A stretch of 64,000 nucleotides of DNA from Paramacrobiotus metropolitanus (lineage: Eukaryota; Tardigrada; Eutardigrada; Parachela; Macrobiotidae), in contig NW_026570261.1 in NCBI RefSeq assembly GCF_019649055.1, positions 1-64,000 on the forward strand, written 5' to 3'. Below, piece by piece: positions 33,600-45,509 of this stretch. The notes beneath the pieces are model-generated. The model was not told where the DNA came from, did not search any database, and saw only the letters and a list, made by a program, of their open reading frames with translations. Made by a program: the position numbers and the translations under genes. Each line of letters starts with the position of its first letter. Position 1 is the first letter of the stretch.

Positions 33600-34878
33600 T
33601 TACGGCGACGTGAAGGGAGTGACCCACGTCATAAAAATTGGCGACGTTGCACCAATTAAGATGAACCTAACCCGAACAAGTTGGAAGGGACGTGAAGTCA
33701 TCAATAAGCATGTCCAGGAAATGCTGGACCAAGGCGTGATTGAATCGTCCAATGCAGCGTGGAGTTTCCCAGTGGTTCTCGTCTCAAAGAAAAGGGCGAC
33801 GGAACCATGGGCACCCGGTTCTGCACAGACTACATTAAGCTGAACTCGGTGAAAATGGAAAAGACAAGACCTTTGATGAATTCAGGCAAGCGTTCAAAAA
33901 CACGCTCTTCTGCCTGAGGGACGCCGGATTCAAGATAAAACTGTCGAAGTGCGAATTCGGAATGGAAAAATTCCAATTCCTGGGACACATCCTCAGCAAG
34001 AACGGTGTCCACACTGACCCAAAGAAGGTAGCGGCTATCGCCGAGAAACTACCGCCTGGGACCGAGCGTCAACTTCGCTCGTTCCTTGGACTCGTCAACT
34101 ACTATCGGAAGCTCATTCTGGGCTACGCCCAGAAAACTTCAAAGATGTACGAACTGCGGAAGGAAAGTTCGGTCAAGAACGACTGGACTACGAAATCAAG
34201 AAGGCCCTAACGGAAGCCCCTATCCTGGCCAAATTTGATGCGACCAAAAAGACCACCATCGAATGCGATGCAAATGGCGCAGGCATCAGAGCCCTACGCA
34301 GCCAAGACTCGAAGCCAATCGCCTACGCGAGTCACGTCCAACATGGAGCTGAGAAGAACTACGGCGTGACCGAATGGGAATGCTTAGCCGTAGTGTGGGC
34401 CTTCCAGAAGTTTAAGCACTATATCGACCGCATACCTTTCACAGTAAGGACGGACCACAGAGCCCTACCCAATCTGCTCAGAAGCGAGTCTAACCGGCCC
34501 GGCATCAACCCTTGTCTTACTCGATGGGCCCTCGCCTTACAGGGACGGGACATCACCATCAAATATAAGCCAGAAACCTTCTGCGAAAACGCCGACGCGT
34601 TGTGCAGATGGCTACTCGAACGGGATTACGACAAAGGCCCACATGAAGAGTTGGACCAAGTCCCCTACTTCGAGGATTATAAAGACGAGATCCCAGCACG
34701 CATCAATAAGGTGCGAAGGCTGCTAGTAACGGACGAGGACCCAACAAACGATTGGGAAACCCCTCTCCTTCCTGATTGTAACGCAATTAGTGATTGGAAC
34801 GAATTCAGCACGGGGACATACGGGTCATACGGGTCATTAATGAACCGGCGCCCAAACCGGACGAACCGGACCCCGTAG
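33600..34878 (+). pseudogene. pol: Ty3/gypsy reverse transcriptase with deleted palm, plus RNase H
   Basis: RT starts with the fingers block (VQEMLDQGVIESSNAAW, then FPVVLVSK) and reaches the FCTDYIKLN motif at about 33820-33845. The sequence then jumps to a late RT block (KLSKCEFG, then QFLGHILSKNGV), so the palm motifs including YxDD are missing. The junction lies at about 33850-33868. RNase H follows with its Asp (IECDANGAG), Glu (TEWECLAVVWAFQ) and Asp (VRTDHRAL) blocks and FCENADALCRW. Its last 170 codons form one open frame (34366-34878). With RT gone, this copy cannot replicate by itself. Confidence 0.8.
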
Positions 34879-34879
34879 T

Positions 34880-35605
34880 CCAGCCATGCCCAGAAAAAGT
34901 TACGGACCGCACCGCGCAAGAACTGCGACGGTTGCAACACCGTGATCCAACTTTGGCCAAGAAAATCCACGAGTTGGAACATCAGACCGAAATGGACAAA
35001 CGGTCCAAACTTCCGGAACAGTACCAGATGGATAAAGATGTGCTCTACCGACTCACCGAAATCAATGCGAAGCTCGAAAGGAGACTCGTCATTCCACTTT
35101 TCATGCGGAAAAACATTATCCAGTCCCTCCATGACGGAAAAACAGGGAACCATTTTGAATACCGCAAGACTACTGAGGCCGCCAAGCTTAGGTATTACTG
35201 GCACCAGTATGGCACCAGTATGAGCAGCGACATACACGACTACATAGACCGATGTCAGACGTGCATATTTGGCAAAGTACGAGTACCGCGGCGAGCTACC
35301 TACGGTAAGCTGCAACCGACTGATGCTGTTGCACCTTGGTACCTCGCCTTCGCAGACTTCAAGGGACCATTACCGGTGACCGAAACGAAGAAATACCGGT
35401 ATATTGCCGTAGTGGTGGACCAGATGACGAAATTCACCATAGCCCGGCCAACCAAAACAAACTCGGCCAAGCAATCTGAAACGTTCTTTGTCGAAGTTGT
35501 CCTCAGATACGGAATGCCACACATAATTGGGGCATGCATTTTACGGCAAAGTCCTTCGCCAAAGTGGCGAAAATCTTTGGCATCGAACAAACCTTCGTGG
35601 TTTTA
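34880..35605 (+). pseudogene. Ty3/gypsy integrase, first half
   Basis: The zinc region (LHDGKTGNHF, then a helix, then CQTC) is followed by the core with the first catalytic Asp (FADFKGPLPV) and the VVVDQMTKF strand. The frame breaks at HIIGA near 35530, where the second Asp should be. Reading in the next frame continues to GIEQTF at about 35600 and then stops resembling integrase. The rest of the domain lies on the minus strand from 25742. Confidence 0.75.
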
Positions 35606-37087
35606 TTTTGGCATTGCAGTGGAGCGGTTGTCTTCTTGTTTTAGAATGGTGAATTAGTTTTCTATTAACAGTGTACTTGTGTTCAGTTATGCAGCGTTAA
35701 TTTTGTTTCCGTTACGGTTATTATTTGTCTGTTGTTTCAATATTGCTCCTGACTATCAAAATTCGAGCCGATTAAATTTGCGCTGATAACTTTCCAACGT
35801 CCAAAAATGTGTATAATAACATGATTCGCTACAGCACCCGATTAATATAAATATATATTCTAATGAATTCGCAGTAATTATTGGCAGTGACCTGATATGC
35901 TAAACACACATTACACCGTTAAAAAGTACATTTTTGCACCAGTACAAAATATGTCCGAAAAAAAATACTAAAAATTGTCGTTGAGCGAACAAATTTGTGT
36001 CTTTCAGGATAAAAAACGTACCGATTTAAGGGATATTGTGAATCACACGTATCATGTGTCACCGAACGTACGAAAAAAGTGCTGAAAAAATATTACTGGC
36101 ACAAAAACTTTTACTAGGGCGCGGGCTCTAATTCGATAATTACGGTATGCTCAACGGGTTCAGTTACTGCAATGAAATGACACCACTTTTAGATCAGCCG
36201 CTGCCTGCTCCCTGCCCGACACCGGACATGTTACGTAGAACATCGAGCATCGTGTGCGTCGTTTTCTGCTCCCCCTTCATGTAGCAGCTACAATAGTTCA
36301 GTACCGGTGCACACAGGACAGTAGTCGTTCATTTCAAGAACCTGTTCATGCACAACACTTTGCGAAACCGGTTTATCAGCCGGGGTGCAAAACAGTCACT
36401 GCATAACAGAAACACAACTTTCAATTGGTGCGAGCGCTATTGAAGCTCTGAACACCACAATTTGAAGCGTTTATCACAAAACCATCCTAGACATTACTAA
36501 AGTGGTTATGCATGTAAAACTAAACACGATTAAAATTGACTAAGAAATGATTCCATGAAAATGAACTGTGAAGCGAAAGCTTGTGAGACGACACAGCGCA
36601 ACATAAAATCCATCCGACGCAGAATTCTCCCGCGTATAATAATTATATAGGCAACAATACAGCGCAAATAGCTTCGACAAAACCGTTAATGCTCGCAGGC
36701 GGCAGTAACGTATGTGTGACAAACAGAAATCAAATGATCCAATGGAAAGCCCTCTTGTAATATGTTTGAAGTCTAGCGGATCATAACCGACATCGACCCG
36801 TGCAGTTATTGTTAATTTCGGGTGTACAACTCCAGGCCGGTACTTATGGTGATTCGGCTGCCCAACCAATTTACCGCGTTTATCCGGTTCATCTGAAGGG
36901 CTTTGTGATCAATTTCTTTAATGTCCAATTAACTGACGCACTACAGGAATAAAATACATAATATTTACCTATTACCTACCTATCTAGTTTCTAAGTTATT
37001 AAATATGAAAAGAAAGAAGTTATCTGAGCTGAGGCGCGTAATCGGCATCCAAAGTTCTCGAACTCGCTGTTTTTTTGGTATTTCTAA
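35606..37087. other. no gene recognised
   Basis: AT-rich DNA starting at the integrase break. No LTR, coding domain or repeat that I can name. Confidence 0.5.
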
Positions 37088-37222
37088 AGCCTGTGACTGT
37101 GACTGGGTGGGAGTGAGAGTTTATGTGACTGGGAGCTTCTGTGACTGTGACAGTCTGTGACTGAGCCAGACTGGCGCTGGGACCGATTGGGACTGTGATC
37201 ATTTGGGACTGGGACTAGTGTT
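37088..37222 (+). repeat. degenerate GTGACT/GGGACT simple repeat
   Basis: Repeated TGTGACTG and TTGGGACTG words run up to the target site of the next LTR element. Confidence 0.7.
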
Positions 37223-37228
37223 AGTTAC

Positions 37229-37424
37229 TGTGAAGTATTGGGTACGTACTGTATAATACTACATTAATGTTTATTGATGTTTACTGTAACTTGTCCACGA
37301 ACGTACTAACTGCTAATGCAGTTGTACGTGACAACAGCGTATATTCGTATCTAAGCAAGTCAGGACATACAAGGTTATAATTATGAGAATACACGCGACC
37401 GACAAGGTCGCAACATATACCACA
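37229..37424 (-). repeat. LTR (3' LTR in element orientation)
   Basis: 196 bp, TG...CA, identical to 38483-38678 by eye; preceded on plus by GTTAC. Confidence 0.92.
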
Positions 37425-37466
37425 ACTCCTCCCCAAGTTCAAAGAAACTAAAACTAGGAATGAAGG

Positions 37467-38448
37467 TTATAGAATAGAAAGGTCATAGTAACTGTTCGAC
37501 TTCTCCACGGAGACATACTTCGTTCCATGGGATTCACAGGCTTTCTCAATGTGACCTTTACGCCCACATTGATTGCATGTGGCGTTTCGGAATTTGCACT
37601 CGTCGCGTTGGTGGCTGTCGGAACCACAACTGCGGCATTTGTAACCGGATTTTGGGGTGCGACGGAACGCCCTTTGCCTTGTACCTTGTGGACATCAATG
37701 TCGGCATCGCCACGGGATCCGGACTGCTTCGCTTCGTTCCGGCCCGCTTCGTACTTCTTTGCGCGTTCTAACGTTTCTTCGAACGATTGAAGGTCATGGG
37801 TCATCAGGTGAGAGCGGGTACTCTCGTTCTGGAGACCGTTGATGAAGGCCGCGCAGAGGTTATCGTCCAGCACTGTGGACGGGAACTGGCAGTAGGCTGT
37901 CGCGTCTTGGAGCTTTTCCGAAAAGTCTTCTAAGGTTTCACTGGAAGTCTGGGTCACCTTGAAGAATTTTGCAATTTGAACTTTCCGGAAGGTGAAGGAA
38001 GTGTAACGGATACGTAACTTCTCGAGCAGCTGATCCAATGGGAAATCTTTAGGTTTACCCGGAAGGCATACGGCCACCAGGCGCTTGAATGGTTTCGGAC
38101 CGAGGGAGTCCAGCAGAAGGTTGACCTTCTTGTCATCAGGGACGCCGGTCATCTCAATGTAGTTTTCGAACTTCTGGTACCATTCTGTCCAAGTGAGTTC
38201 ATCCGGATTCCACTTTTCCAGCCGTAGAATGTGCTGGGCCATTAGTGGGCTGGATGAGGATGTCACGCGCTGGTTGGTCAAGGATCCGGAAGTACGGGTG
38301 GAACTGGGTGGAATAGTACTTGGGGAACGGACCCGCCCGACGGAGCGGTAAGGGATGGATCGGAAATGCTGGTAGATGTAGTAGTAGTAGCAGCGGAAAT
38401 GGACTGAGGATTTACTGGATTAGTAGACGTAGGAGGTTTGGGCGGCAT
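37467..38448 (-). pseudogene. gag: Gag of the gag-only element, with two frame changes
   Basis: An ATG at 38448, 34 bases after the 5' LTR, opens a Thr/Ser/Pro-rich leader. The capsid lies in another frame, open from 38281 with an in-frame ATG at 38242 (MAQHILRLEKW). It has the Ty3 Gag pattern WTEWYQKFENYIEMTGVPDD and KVNLLLDSLG. Two perfect CX2CX4HX4C knuckles ([14 protein letters not shown] at 37637-37596 and [14 protein letters not shown] at 37577-37536) are in a further frame that ends at 37467. So at least one nt shift occurs in the leader (38280-38400) and one before the knuckles (37640-37690). These could be real lesions, ribosomal frameshifting or sequencing errors. Gag would package the element RNA in a particle whose enzymes come from another element. 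Confidence 0.8.
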
Positions 38449-38482
38449 ACGGCCCGAATGAGCTCAAAAAGCTTCACGCCAA

Positions 38483-38678
38483 TGTGAAGTATTGGGTACG
38501 TACTGTATAATACTACATTAATGTTTATTGATGTTTACTGTAACTTGTCCACGAACGTACTAACTGCTAATGCAGTTGTACGTGACAACAGCGTATATTC
38601 GTATCTAAGCAAGTCAGGACATACAAGGTTATAATTATGAGAATACACGCGACCGACAAGGTCGCAACATATACCACA
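38483..38678 (-). repeat. LTR (5' LTR in element orientation)
   Basis: 196 bp, identical to 37229-37424 by eye; followed on plus by GTTAC. Confidence 0.92.
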
Positions 38679-38683
38679 GTTAC

Positions 38684-41108
38684 TTAACGCAAAATCGGCG
38701 GAAAGCGCACTTCCGTTCAGTTTTGAATAGAAGTTTTTTCTAATTCTTACATCTTCAAGGCATTAATGGTCGTCATCAATAAAAAAATTTTACACCTAAC
38801 AAAATTTGAAGTTGAGAAGCTATAGAAAGTTAGGAAACCCCTTTAGGAAAGAGAAAATGTAGCCTTTTGCTGCGCTATATAGAGTCGTATTTAGAAGAAT
38901 AAATCTAACAAGGACTGGACAGTACCAGGCCCCAGTAATTTGTTCAATGTTCATGCACGCCAGTCGTTCTTCCTCGCCGGTCGTCCTCAGCACGGCCGAC
39001 AATGATGCTGTTTCAGAGTAGTGTCCGATCTCATGTTTTCCGATTATTGTTGTTGTGGCAATTTGTTCCGTTACACTTTGCCTTGTTGCGATTGTAATAA
39101 AATAAGACTGTACAGTTGTAAGAAAGAATAGGCCAGATTTTCAGTTTAGTCTCTCCATGCTTTCCCTTTTACTCCATTTTATTTTGAAAATTTTATTGAA
39201 AATTTCACGAAATTAAAGTTAAATTTATTGCTGCTGGAGGTTTTGGGTTTTAATGCCGGGAGACTAAGCGACAGTAAGGCGAAAGAAAAAAGCATATAAG
39301 TACGAAATATATGAACATAAGTAATTATTACTGTCCTGTTCTTTCACGCAGCTATAAGAATAGTTTTCTGGCAGTAATTCCAGGACCTGCGCGCCTGGGT
39401 AGGGACTGAATCGCAATAAAGGTTGTATTTTTCTTTTGGCGAGTTACATGATGAACTACACTAGTCTCCACAGACCGCTAATTAAATTCAAATGATAACA
39501 TTTCAGCGTTTTTAAACAGAAACGTTTTTAAGAAACATAAACCTCTGTACTATTGTATTGGGGTTAAATGTAAGATTCATAACTCAAACGACTGCCTCTA
39601 ACCAATTTTTGAAAGTTCATTTTACTGTAGCCTGCTTAGCAATTGAACTAGTGATTAGCGCCGGGTCCTATTTTTTCCTTCTTTTCGGCATTTGATGTTT
39701 GTATGTCGATAAGGAGTGGTCGGTTGCATCTAGAGATGCCAAACGATAAACCTAATGGATAACGTATAAGATGCCGGTGGTCATCGACTGCTTAGTGCTT
39801 ACAACAGTCTAACCTGGTCAATAACAGTCTAACCTGTTTCAGCTGCATAAACTTGAAACCGGTTAGCGGCGTGCAAAGCAATTACAAGTAACATAAGGAA
39901 AGGATAATTTTTCGGCCTGCGCCAATCCATTCGCAATTTCGTAGAGTAATGTTTGTTCGAGGCCGCGCAGCTAGAAGCTCTTCTTTTTACAACCGCAGTT
40001 CTTTGACGAAGAAACTATATCGTTTCGATTTGTCGTGTCCACCTTCAATTGTTTGCTACCGGTTTATAAATTATTTTTTCCCCATGCAGAAGCATTGGAA
40101 TCGTACAGAGAATTTCGCTTTTTTATTCTACAACCATGGGCTCGCGAAGTTTTGTTTGTCGAGAAAAACCTAACGTTGGCTTGTACGGAAGTCGAATAGT
40201 TGAGGAAAACGACTGTAGCTGTTACACAACGAGGGCTTACCCCCATACGGTATGTAACAAACATGGGCGGCTATTTTTAATAATTTTAGTGTAACGCGAA
40301 TTCTTTCAAGTTATGGAGTTTTTGACGTAACTTGGAAGCAACTCGCTAGCGAAAAAGCCTCACTCTAACGTAACTTTATAAAAATTACATATACTGCTTA
40401 GCTAGCGTAACTCTCAGTACAGCTTAATATTCGGTTCTACTTCCACGAGCAGCTGAACTTGTAGCGTAACTAGCATGCGCACAGTAACTGTTAACTCTAA
40501 TGGTGGGTGAAATTTTTATAACTGCCCAGGTCTGGCAGTACGTAATACGTGTGTGTACCGTGTGCGTAAGTATCTGGAAATTTACTCCCATCGTTGATAA
40601 GTTTAAGACTTAAGAGGATCCCTATGAGATGATTTTCATGTAAATGTGTTGTCGATCTTAATATCAGCTTGTATGAAATTTTTCGGGCTTTCTGGTGGTA
40701 CCATGGATCATGGATGTATTGTACTGTGATAATAAGGTTTTAGTAAAAAAACACCCCGGGTCAGCTTATACGTAAACCGACCACCCCACCACTGTCTCAC
40801 TGACACGCCATTTTTACTATTCTCCTGCAGCTAGATAAAACTTTAAATTCCATAATAGATTATTCCGTCGCCGTCCGTGCTGTTCGTACACTGCTTCTCA
40901 AAATTTAGTATTTGAAAAAGAACAAAAACCGGACAAACATAACCGAGAATGTTCCGAGTCTGTGGGACAATTCGCAAGTCAGCTTTTCGGGAACTGACCT
41001 CGGCGGTGGTTTAGGCGTAGGTATGTTGTAAAATACCGCTACCGGTGGGCGCGGCTGCCTTTCTTGCTGAACTGACGGCGATTTGTAGAAGCCCGATTTT
41101 TCGAAATT
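38684..41108. other. no gene recognised
   Basis: AT-rich DNA with short open frames only; no motif or repeat stood out. Confidence 0.5.
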
Positions 41109-41149
41109 TACTAGATATTTCGTTTTCACTGAAAACGAAATATCTAGTA
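41109..41149. repeat. 41-bp perfect palindrome
   Basis: Arms of 20 bp (TACTAGATATTTCGTTTTCA and its exact complement) are separated by a single C. Confidence 0.9.
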
Positions 41150-42005
41150 GACAATGCTATTCGAGAAACGCAACGGAGTAATTGGTCTAACGCGCTGGGG
41201 CGTGGCTAAAGTGCCGCAGTTTACAGTGAACTTAGCCACCGCGCTTACCGGGTAAACCCTGCACCATACAATCTGAGGCGTTGTAGTCAAGTTGGAGCAA
41301 AGTTATGGCGAACATTTTACGAAACTTTTATATTAAACACCTAGTACGCCATCATTGGAATATAAAAGATAAATATTTGCCGTACATTTTGATGCATTCG
41401 CGAAGCGATCATGACAGTGTACCAAAGTGCTACTTGTTAGCACTATTTAAGTCCGTTGTGCGTAGGATGCGTCCGGTGGGATAGAGGGCGGGCTTAAACC
41501 AATTACTCCATTGGACATGGCATCTGTAAAGTTTTCTTCGAAGACTATTAAATTATTTTCTCCGCATGTCGGCGCATGGTACGTGGGATTTAGAATGCAG
41601 AACGTCTGATAAATATTAATGCAAATCCACCGCAGTGCAGCAGCCAAATGATGTTCGGTTTAAACGCGTGTGGTGGGTTGGATGTGGCACGAATTGCATG
41701 ATACAGTACAAGAAACAACCTCGGCTTCGCCTCCGCGTTTCTTGTGGTCCCTTGTCCACGGCCGGTTTATTCAAATGATTTCGATCAGTTAACATCTTAT
41801 TCCTTCAGCGAAACAATATTATGGTCCGAAAATAGCGCTAAAATGCAGATATGATAAAAAGTGAATTTATGGCTTTTGTGCCCTCGGACGCATTCAGTTG
41901 GACTCAGAAGGGAATTTTTGTTAACTTTTCCATCCCGACTCTGAGTCTACCAGCCACCAGGTACTAAATTTCAACGTAAAAAGGCCTGCAATAAATGCTG
42001 GTGGT

Positions 42006-42158
42006 AGTTCGGTCACTCAATCACCTAGCGGGCTTCGTGCGCTGGGCAGTAAGGGAAGATCGGTCACCTGCTCATCTTGCGGGCTCCATGCTCTGGACAG
42101 TAGCGGTGGTTCGGCCACTCGTTCGCCTACCGGGTTTTGTGCTCTGGACGGAGGAAGG
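42006..42158 (+). repeat. tandem repeat of about 52 bp, 3 diverged copies
   Basis: Each unit runs from TCGGTCAC/TCGGCCAC to CTGGGCAG/CTGGACAG, with CGGGCTTCGTGC, CGGGCTCCATGC and CGGGTTTTGTGC in the middle. Confidence 0.7.
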
Positions 42159-42610
42159 AGTTTATAGATAAGACCGTCTGGCCGGGTTTTGGAATATGGG
42201 CATTCGGAGTATGGAAATGGTTTTTGCTGCCTCTGTACGGGAAAGCTAGGTTCGTGTATCCCTTTTTATTTTTTGTGTAACAAAGATCTAGAATCTAGAT
42301 ACCGTATAATTATTCCGCATTATACGGAATAAGTTACGGACCTTATATGCTTATTAATTAATCACGTCCTTAGTTTCGCTCGGACTGCAATGACAGGTCA
42401 GCCCGTTTGAATGATTACTATGGTCAGTTTCTTTTACAGTTGCCTTGAAATGGCTCTTAACGAGCGTTTTTATTCCTAAGTGAATTTGAGTACCGTTCAT
42501 TATTCAGTCACTCAGCTCTCAATAAAATGCTACTGTGAACCATTGTATTTGGCACCATTTGCTGCTATTTAAATATAATTATTAATGGTAATAAATAATT
42601 TTGAATTATT

Positions 42611-42752
42611 CAAGTCGGATTATCCGATCGGATTCGGATATCCGATGGTCGGATACGGATCGGATTCGGAAAGCCGAAAAGATAAAAATTCGGATACGGA
42701 TCGGATTTGGATTTCTTAAAACTTTCTCGGATCGGATTCGGATTGTGAAATT
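42611..42752 (+). repeat. CGGAT-rich short repeat
   Basis: GGATCGGATTCGGATA-type words repeat irregularly. The 75-residue frame through it is Arg/Ile/Asp-rich only because of this repeat. Confidence 0.75.
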
Positions 42753-43595
42753 GAATCCGATGCCCATCTCTAGTCACCAGTTTGCCTCAGAAAAAAATTT
42801 TTCCATGAAGGTAGAGTACCTTAACTGAATAACCGAACAAAATATCGGTCTGTTTCTATGAAGTGTAGCGGGTCCGTTCAACCTTTGACAGCTTTTTAGT
42901 TTCATTGGATAGAGCAGTGTTTGCTCCATATAAAAATTTAGGTAAAAGTAAAACCAACATTATACAAAGCTATGAATTTTTTATCTATTCTTTGGAGAAA
43001 ATGGGTGGAGTTGGAGAATGTCCCGGAAACCCAAATTCAAAATATTTGTCCATTCCGTAAAATTGCTATTATTCGACTACACGGGCATAACCGGGGGGTA
43101 GGCACAAAATTCGGGCACACATGACTCTCGTAAAATTAGCTAGCGGGTAGCTAGCGGGAAACTGACAAGGTTTAAACTTATTTCTGCGAAAGCAATCATT
43201 TAGCTACACTAATCAACCGAAAACGACTTACCTATCTGGTTGCAGCCTGTTTTGCAGCAAAAACATTTCCCTAAAAAAAGTGAAAAAATCTGGCAAAAAA
43301 CTTGCAGTTTTTCGAAAAGTCATAAAAGTGCGGGATTTACACAGCCCATTCAGAGCATGCACAATGCCAGCAACTCATTTTTCTTTGAAAATCAGAAGTT
43401 TTTCGCCAAGTAAATCAGTTAAAAAAACCAAAGTACTGCTTGCTGGAAAAAAGTGTCACCAGGTTCAAAAGTCTGCGACTGGACCAAAATAGGACCGCGA
43501 CTTCCACCACGCAGTAAAATAAATTAAACAAATATTTAAAAACAGATAAGTATTTGAAAATACATAAAAACTTAAAAATTAATAACATCGATATT

Positions 43596-43672
43596 CATTA
43601 TAACAATATGTGCATAATAACAATATGTATATTCATAATAACAATATGTATTCATAATAACAATATTATGTA
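43596..43672 (+). repeat. AT-rich tandem repeat of about 20 bp, 4 copies
   Basis: CATAATAACAATATGTAT is repeated with small changes. Further 11-bp TTTAGAAACA-type repeats follow at about 43990-44060. Confidence 0.8.
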
Positions 43673-44687
43673 ATAGTAATAATAATAATATTAATAGTAT
43701 GAGTATAATATACAAGTATCGGTGGCGCTAGGGCGCCACCAGCTGTGTTTTAGGTATGGAAACACGAAAGAGATCACGAAGAGATCACGAAGTTGGTTAT
43801 ATACATATTTCAAAGACATTAAACTGCGTAAAAGCGCGGCGCCATCAGCATTACTACATGTCAAGCTGTTTAGATATTTAGTAATTTTAATTACTCAGAT
43901 ATTTAGGTATCAAAATATTTAGATATTTTGATATTCTGAAGCATTAAGGTGACGGCCCAGCTTCGCGGGGCCGGTTCGGATTTTGGGGTATTTAGAAACA
44001 TTTAGAAACAATTAGAAACGTTTAGAAATACTTAGAAGTATTTAGAAATAGAAAGATATTTAAATGTTTAGATTTTTGAACAGTAAGATATTGAGGTATT
44101 TAAATACTTTAAATACTTTCGAAATTCTGAAGTGCAAAAAATTGGAGGTAAAATGTGTACTTGGATATGTTTTTTAATATGTGAATACTTATGTAGACAG
44201 TGAGTTAACGTGATATGTATTCAGATAGTTAGTTTAGTATTTGGAAAAATGGATTTCAAAACTCTGGTCCGACTAGAAATATTCAAAAATATTCACTGAA
44301 CAAACAGAGGGGCATAAACTGCTTAGTGTTTTACCTTTGTATATACATAGTTCGCATCATTTTTTGTACATGTTGCTAAGTTGCAAATCTAGATGTTTTG
44401 ATCATTCTAGATGTTTCTAGAAATTTCTAAATGCTTGAGAGCTAAAGTACCGAAAACTTAAAAACGTTTTTATAACGTTCTGAAAGACTGAAGAATTTTT
44501 TTCAAAGCGTAGGTGACCCCCTTTGATGGACACTAGATTTTTTAAAAATATGAACGGTTCTGAAACGTGAACCTTGAATTAGGAGGTAATTTCGCGAAAA
44601 AAAGGACGTAAGAGTAAGTATATGAATCTATAGATATGAATCTATAGATATTAACATATACTGTATTATTCACTTATGTATTTATAT

Positions 44688-45500
44688 GGAAATGGCTATA
44701 GGCACCCCCTTTCACCCCCGTTATCTAGAGGCACCCCCTTTCGCACCCCCGCAGACTATATGCACCCCTTTTCGATTAATCAATCTCTGCACCCCGTTGC
44801 GTGCGAAAGCTATAGGCACCCTTATATTGTCCGTTGATGCTATGTTTTTAAGGTCGAATTTCTTGACCTTGGAATGCAGAAAGTCGTTGCACTACCGGCT
44901 CCAAAATTTTTTCTCTCGTAATATGAACTGCTCTGTAATAATAACGTTGTAATTTCTGTCAAAATCTGTAACAAATAAAAGCAGAAAAAACTGCTCTGTA
45001 ATAATAATGTCTGACAGTTCTGTAATAAGTACCCATCCGAAGATATATATAATCCACGTCTGAGAGTGACCTGGTCTATCCAAACGCTATCCAAGAAAAC
45101 GACTTTAAGGGCAGTTATTCGGCCTTTTCGCATTCGAATCTACTTTCAACCAATGTCAAACTGTCAAAGAGATAGGCTCCAAAGTTCCAGAAATTTGTAG
45201 TCAGACGATCTGAGAGCGGCCCGTTGTCGGATGGAGTGCCTAGTACTCGTACACCTTTTTATGTGATGGCTGACGAGTTCATATCAGATCGTCAAAACAA
45301 TCACTGTCAACAACAAAAAACTTTCAAAAAATCTTAGCCAGTGCTCTGGAAAAAAAGGCTAAAAATGGGTGCCTATAGTCCGCGGAAAAAAACAGGGTGT
45401 GAGAACTATCTAATAGAAAAGGGGTGCCTATAGTAAAACAGGGTGCGAAAGGGGGTGCCTATAGCAAACGGGGGTGAAAGGGGTGCCTATAGTCTCACCC
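44688..45500. mobile_element. 813-bp fold-back DNA element with subrepeat TIRs and 9-bp TSD
   Basis: Left end 44688-44830 and right end 45366-45500 are reverse complements about 135-140 bp long. Each contains three or four subrepeats of CTATAGGCACCCC in the same order, with matching spacer words (TTTCACCCCCGTT, TTTCGCACCC). The element starts GG and ends CC, with CTATAGGC eight bases in at both ends. TATTTATAT flanks both sides (44679-44687 and 45501-45509). The inside (44840-45340) has only short frames and a direct repeat ACTGCTCTGTAATAATAA (about 44928 and 44989). A 9-bp duplication fits MULE-type transposons, but the superfamily is not proven. Confidence 0.8.
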
Positions 45501-45509
45501 TATTTATAT

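Larger units (their letters stand above)
27020..35605 (+). mobile_element. degenerate Ty3/gypsy-type LTR retrotransposon, 5' and central part
   Basis: In order on the plus strand: a Pro-rich repeat region, a coiled-coil region, a Gag capsid domain, a CCHC knuckle, an aspartic protease, RT, RNase H, and integrase up to just past the second catalytic region. The PR-RT-RH-INT order defines Ty3/gypsy. No LTR is attached at either end, and many stops and frameshifts are present. The DNA is unusually rich in GGACC/GGCC words compared with its AT-rich surroundings. The missing integrase end is matched by the minus-strand fragment ending at 25742. Confidence 0.8.
37229..38678 (-). mobile_element. 1,450-bp gag-only LTR retrotransposon (TR-GAG-like)
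   Basis: Two 196-bp direct repeats (37229-37424 and 38483-38678), TGTGAAG...ACCACA on plus, are identical by eye and flanked by a perfect 5-bp duplication GTTAC (37224-37228 and 38679-38683). In minus orientation a TGGCGTGAAGC primer-site candidate lies 1 nt inside the right LTR, and the polypurine GGGGAGGAGT abuts the left LTR (37425-37434). The interior encodes only Gag. With no pol, it must be mobilised in trans. Identical LTRs indicate a very recent insertion. Confidence 0.93.
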
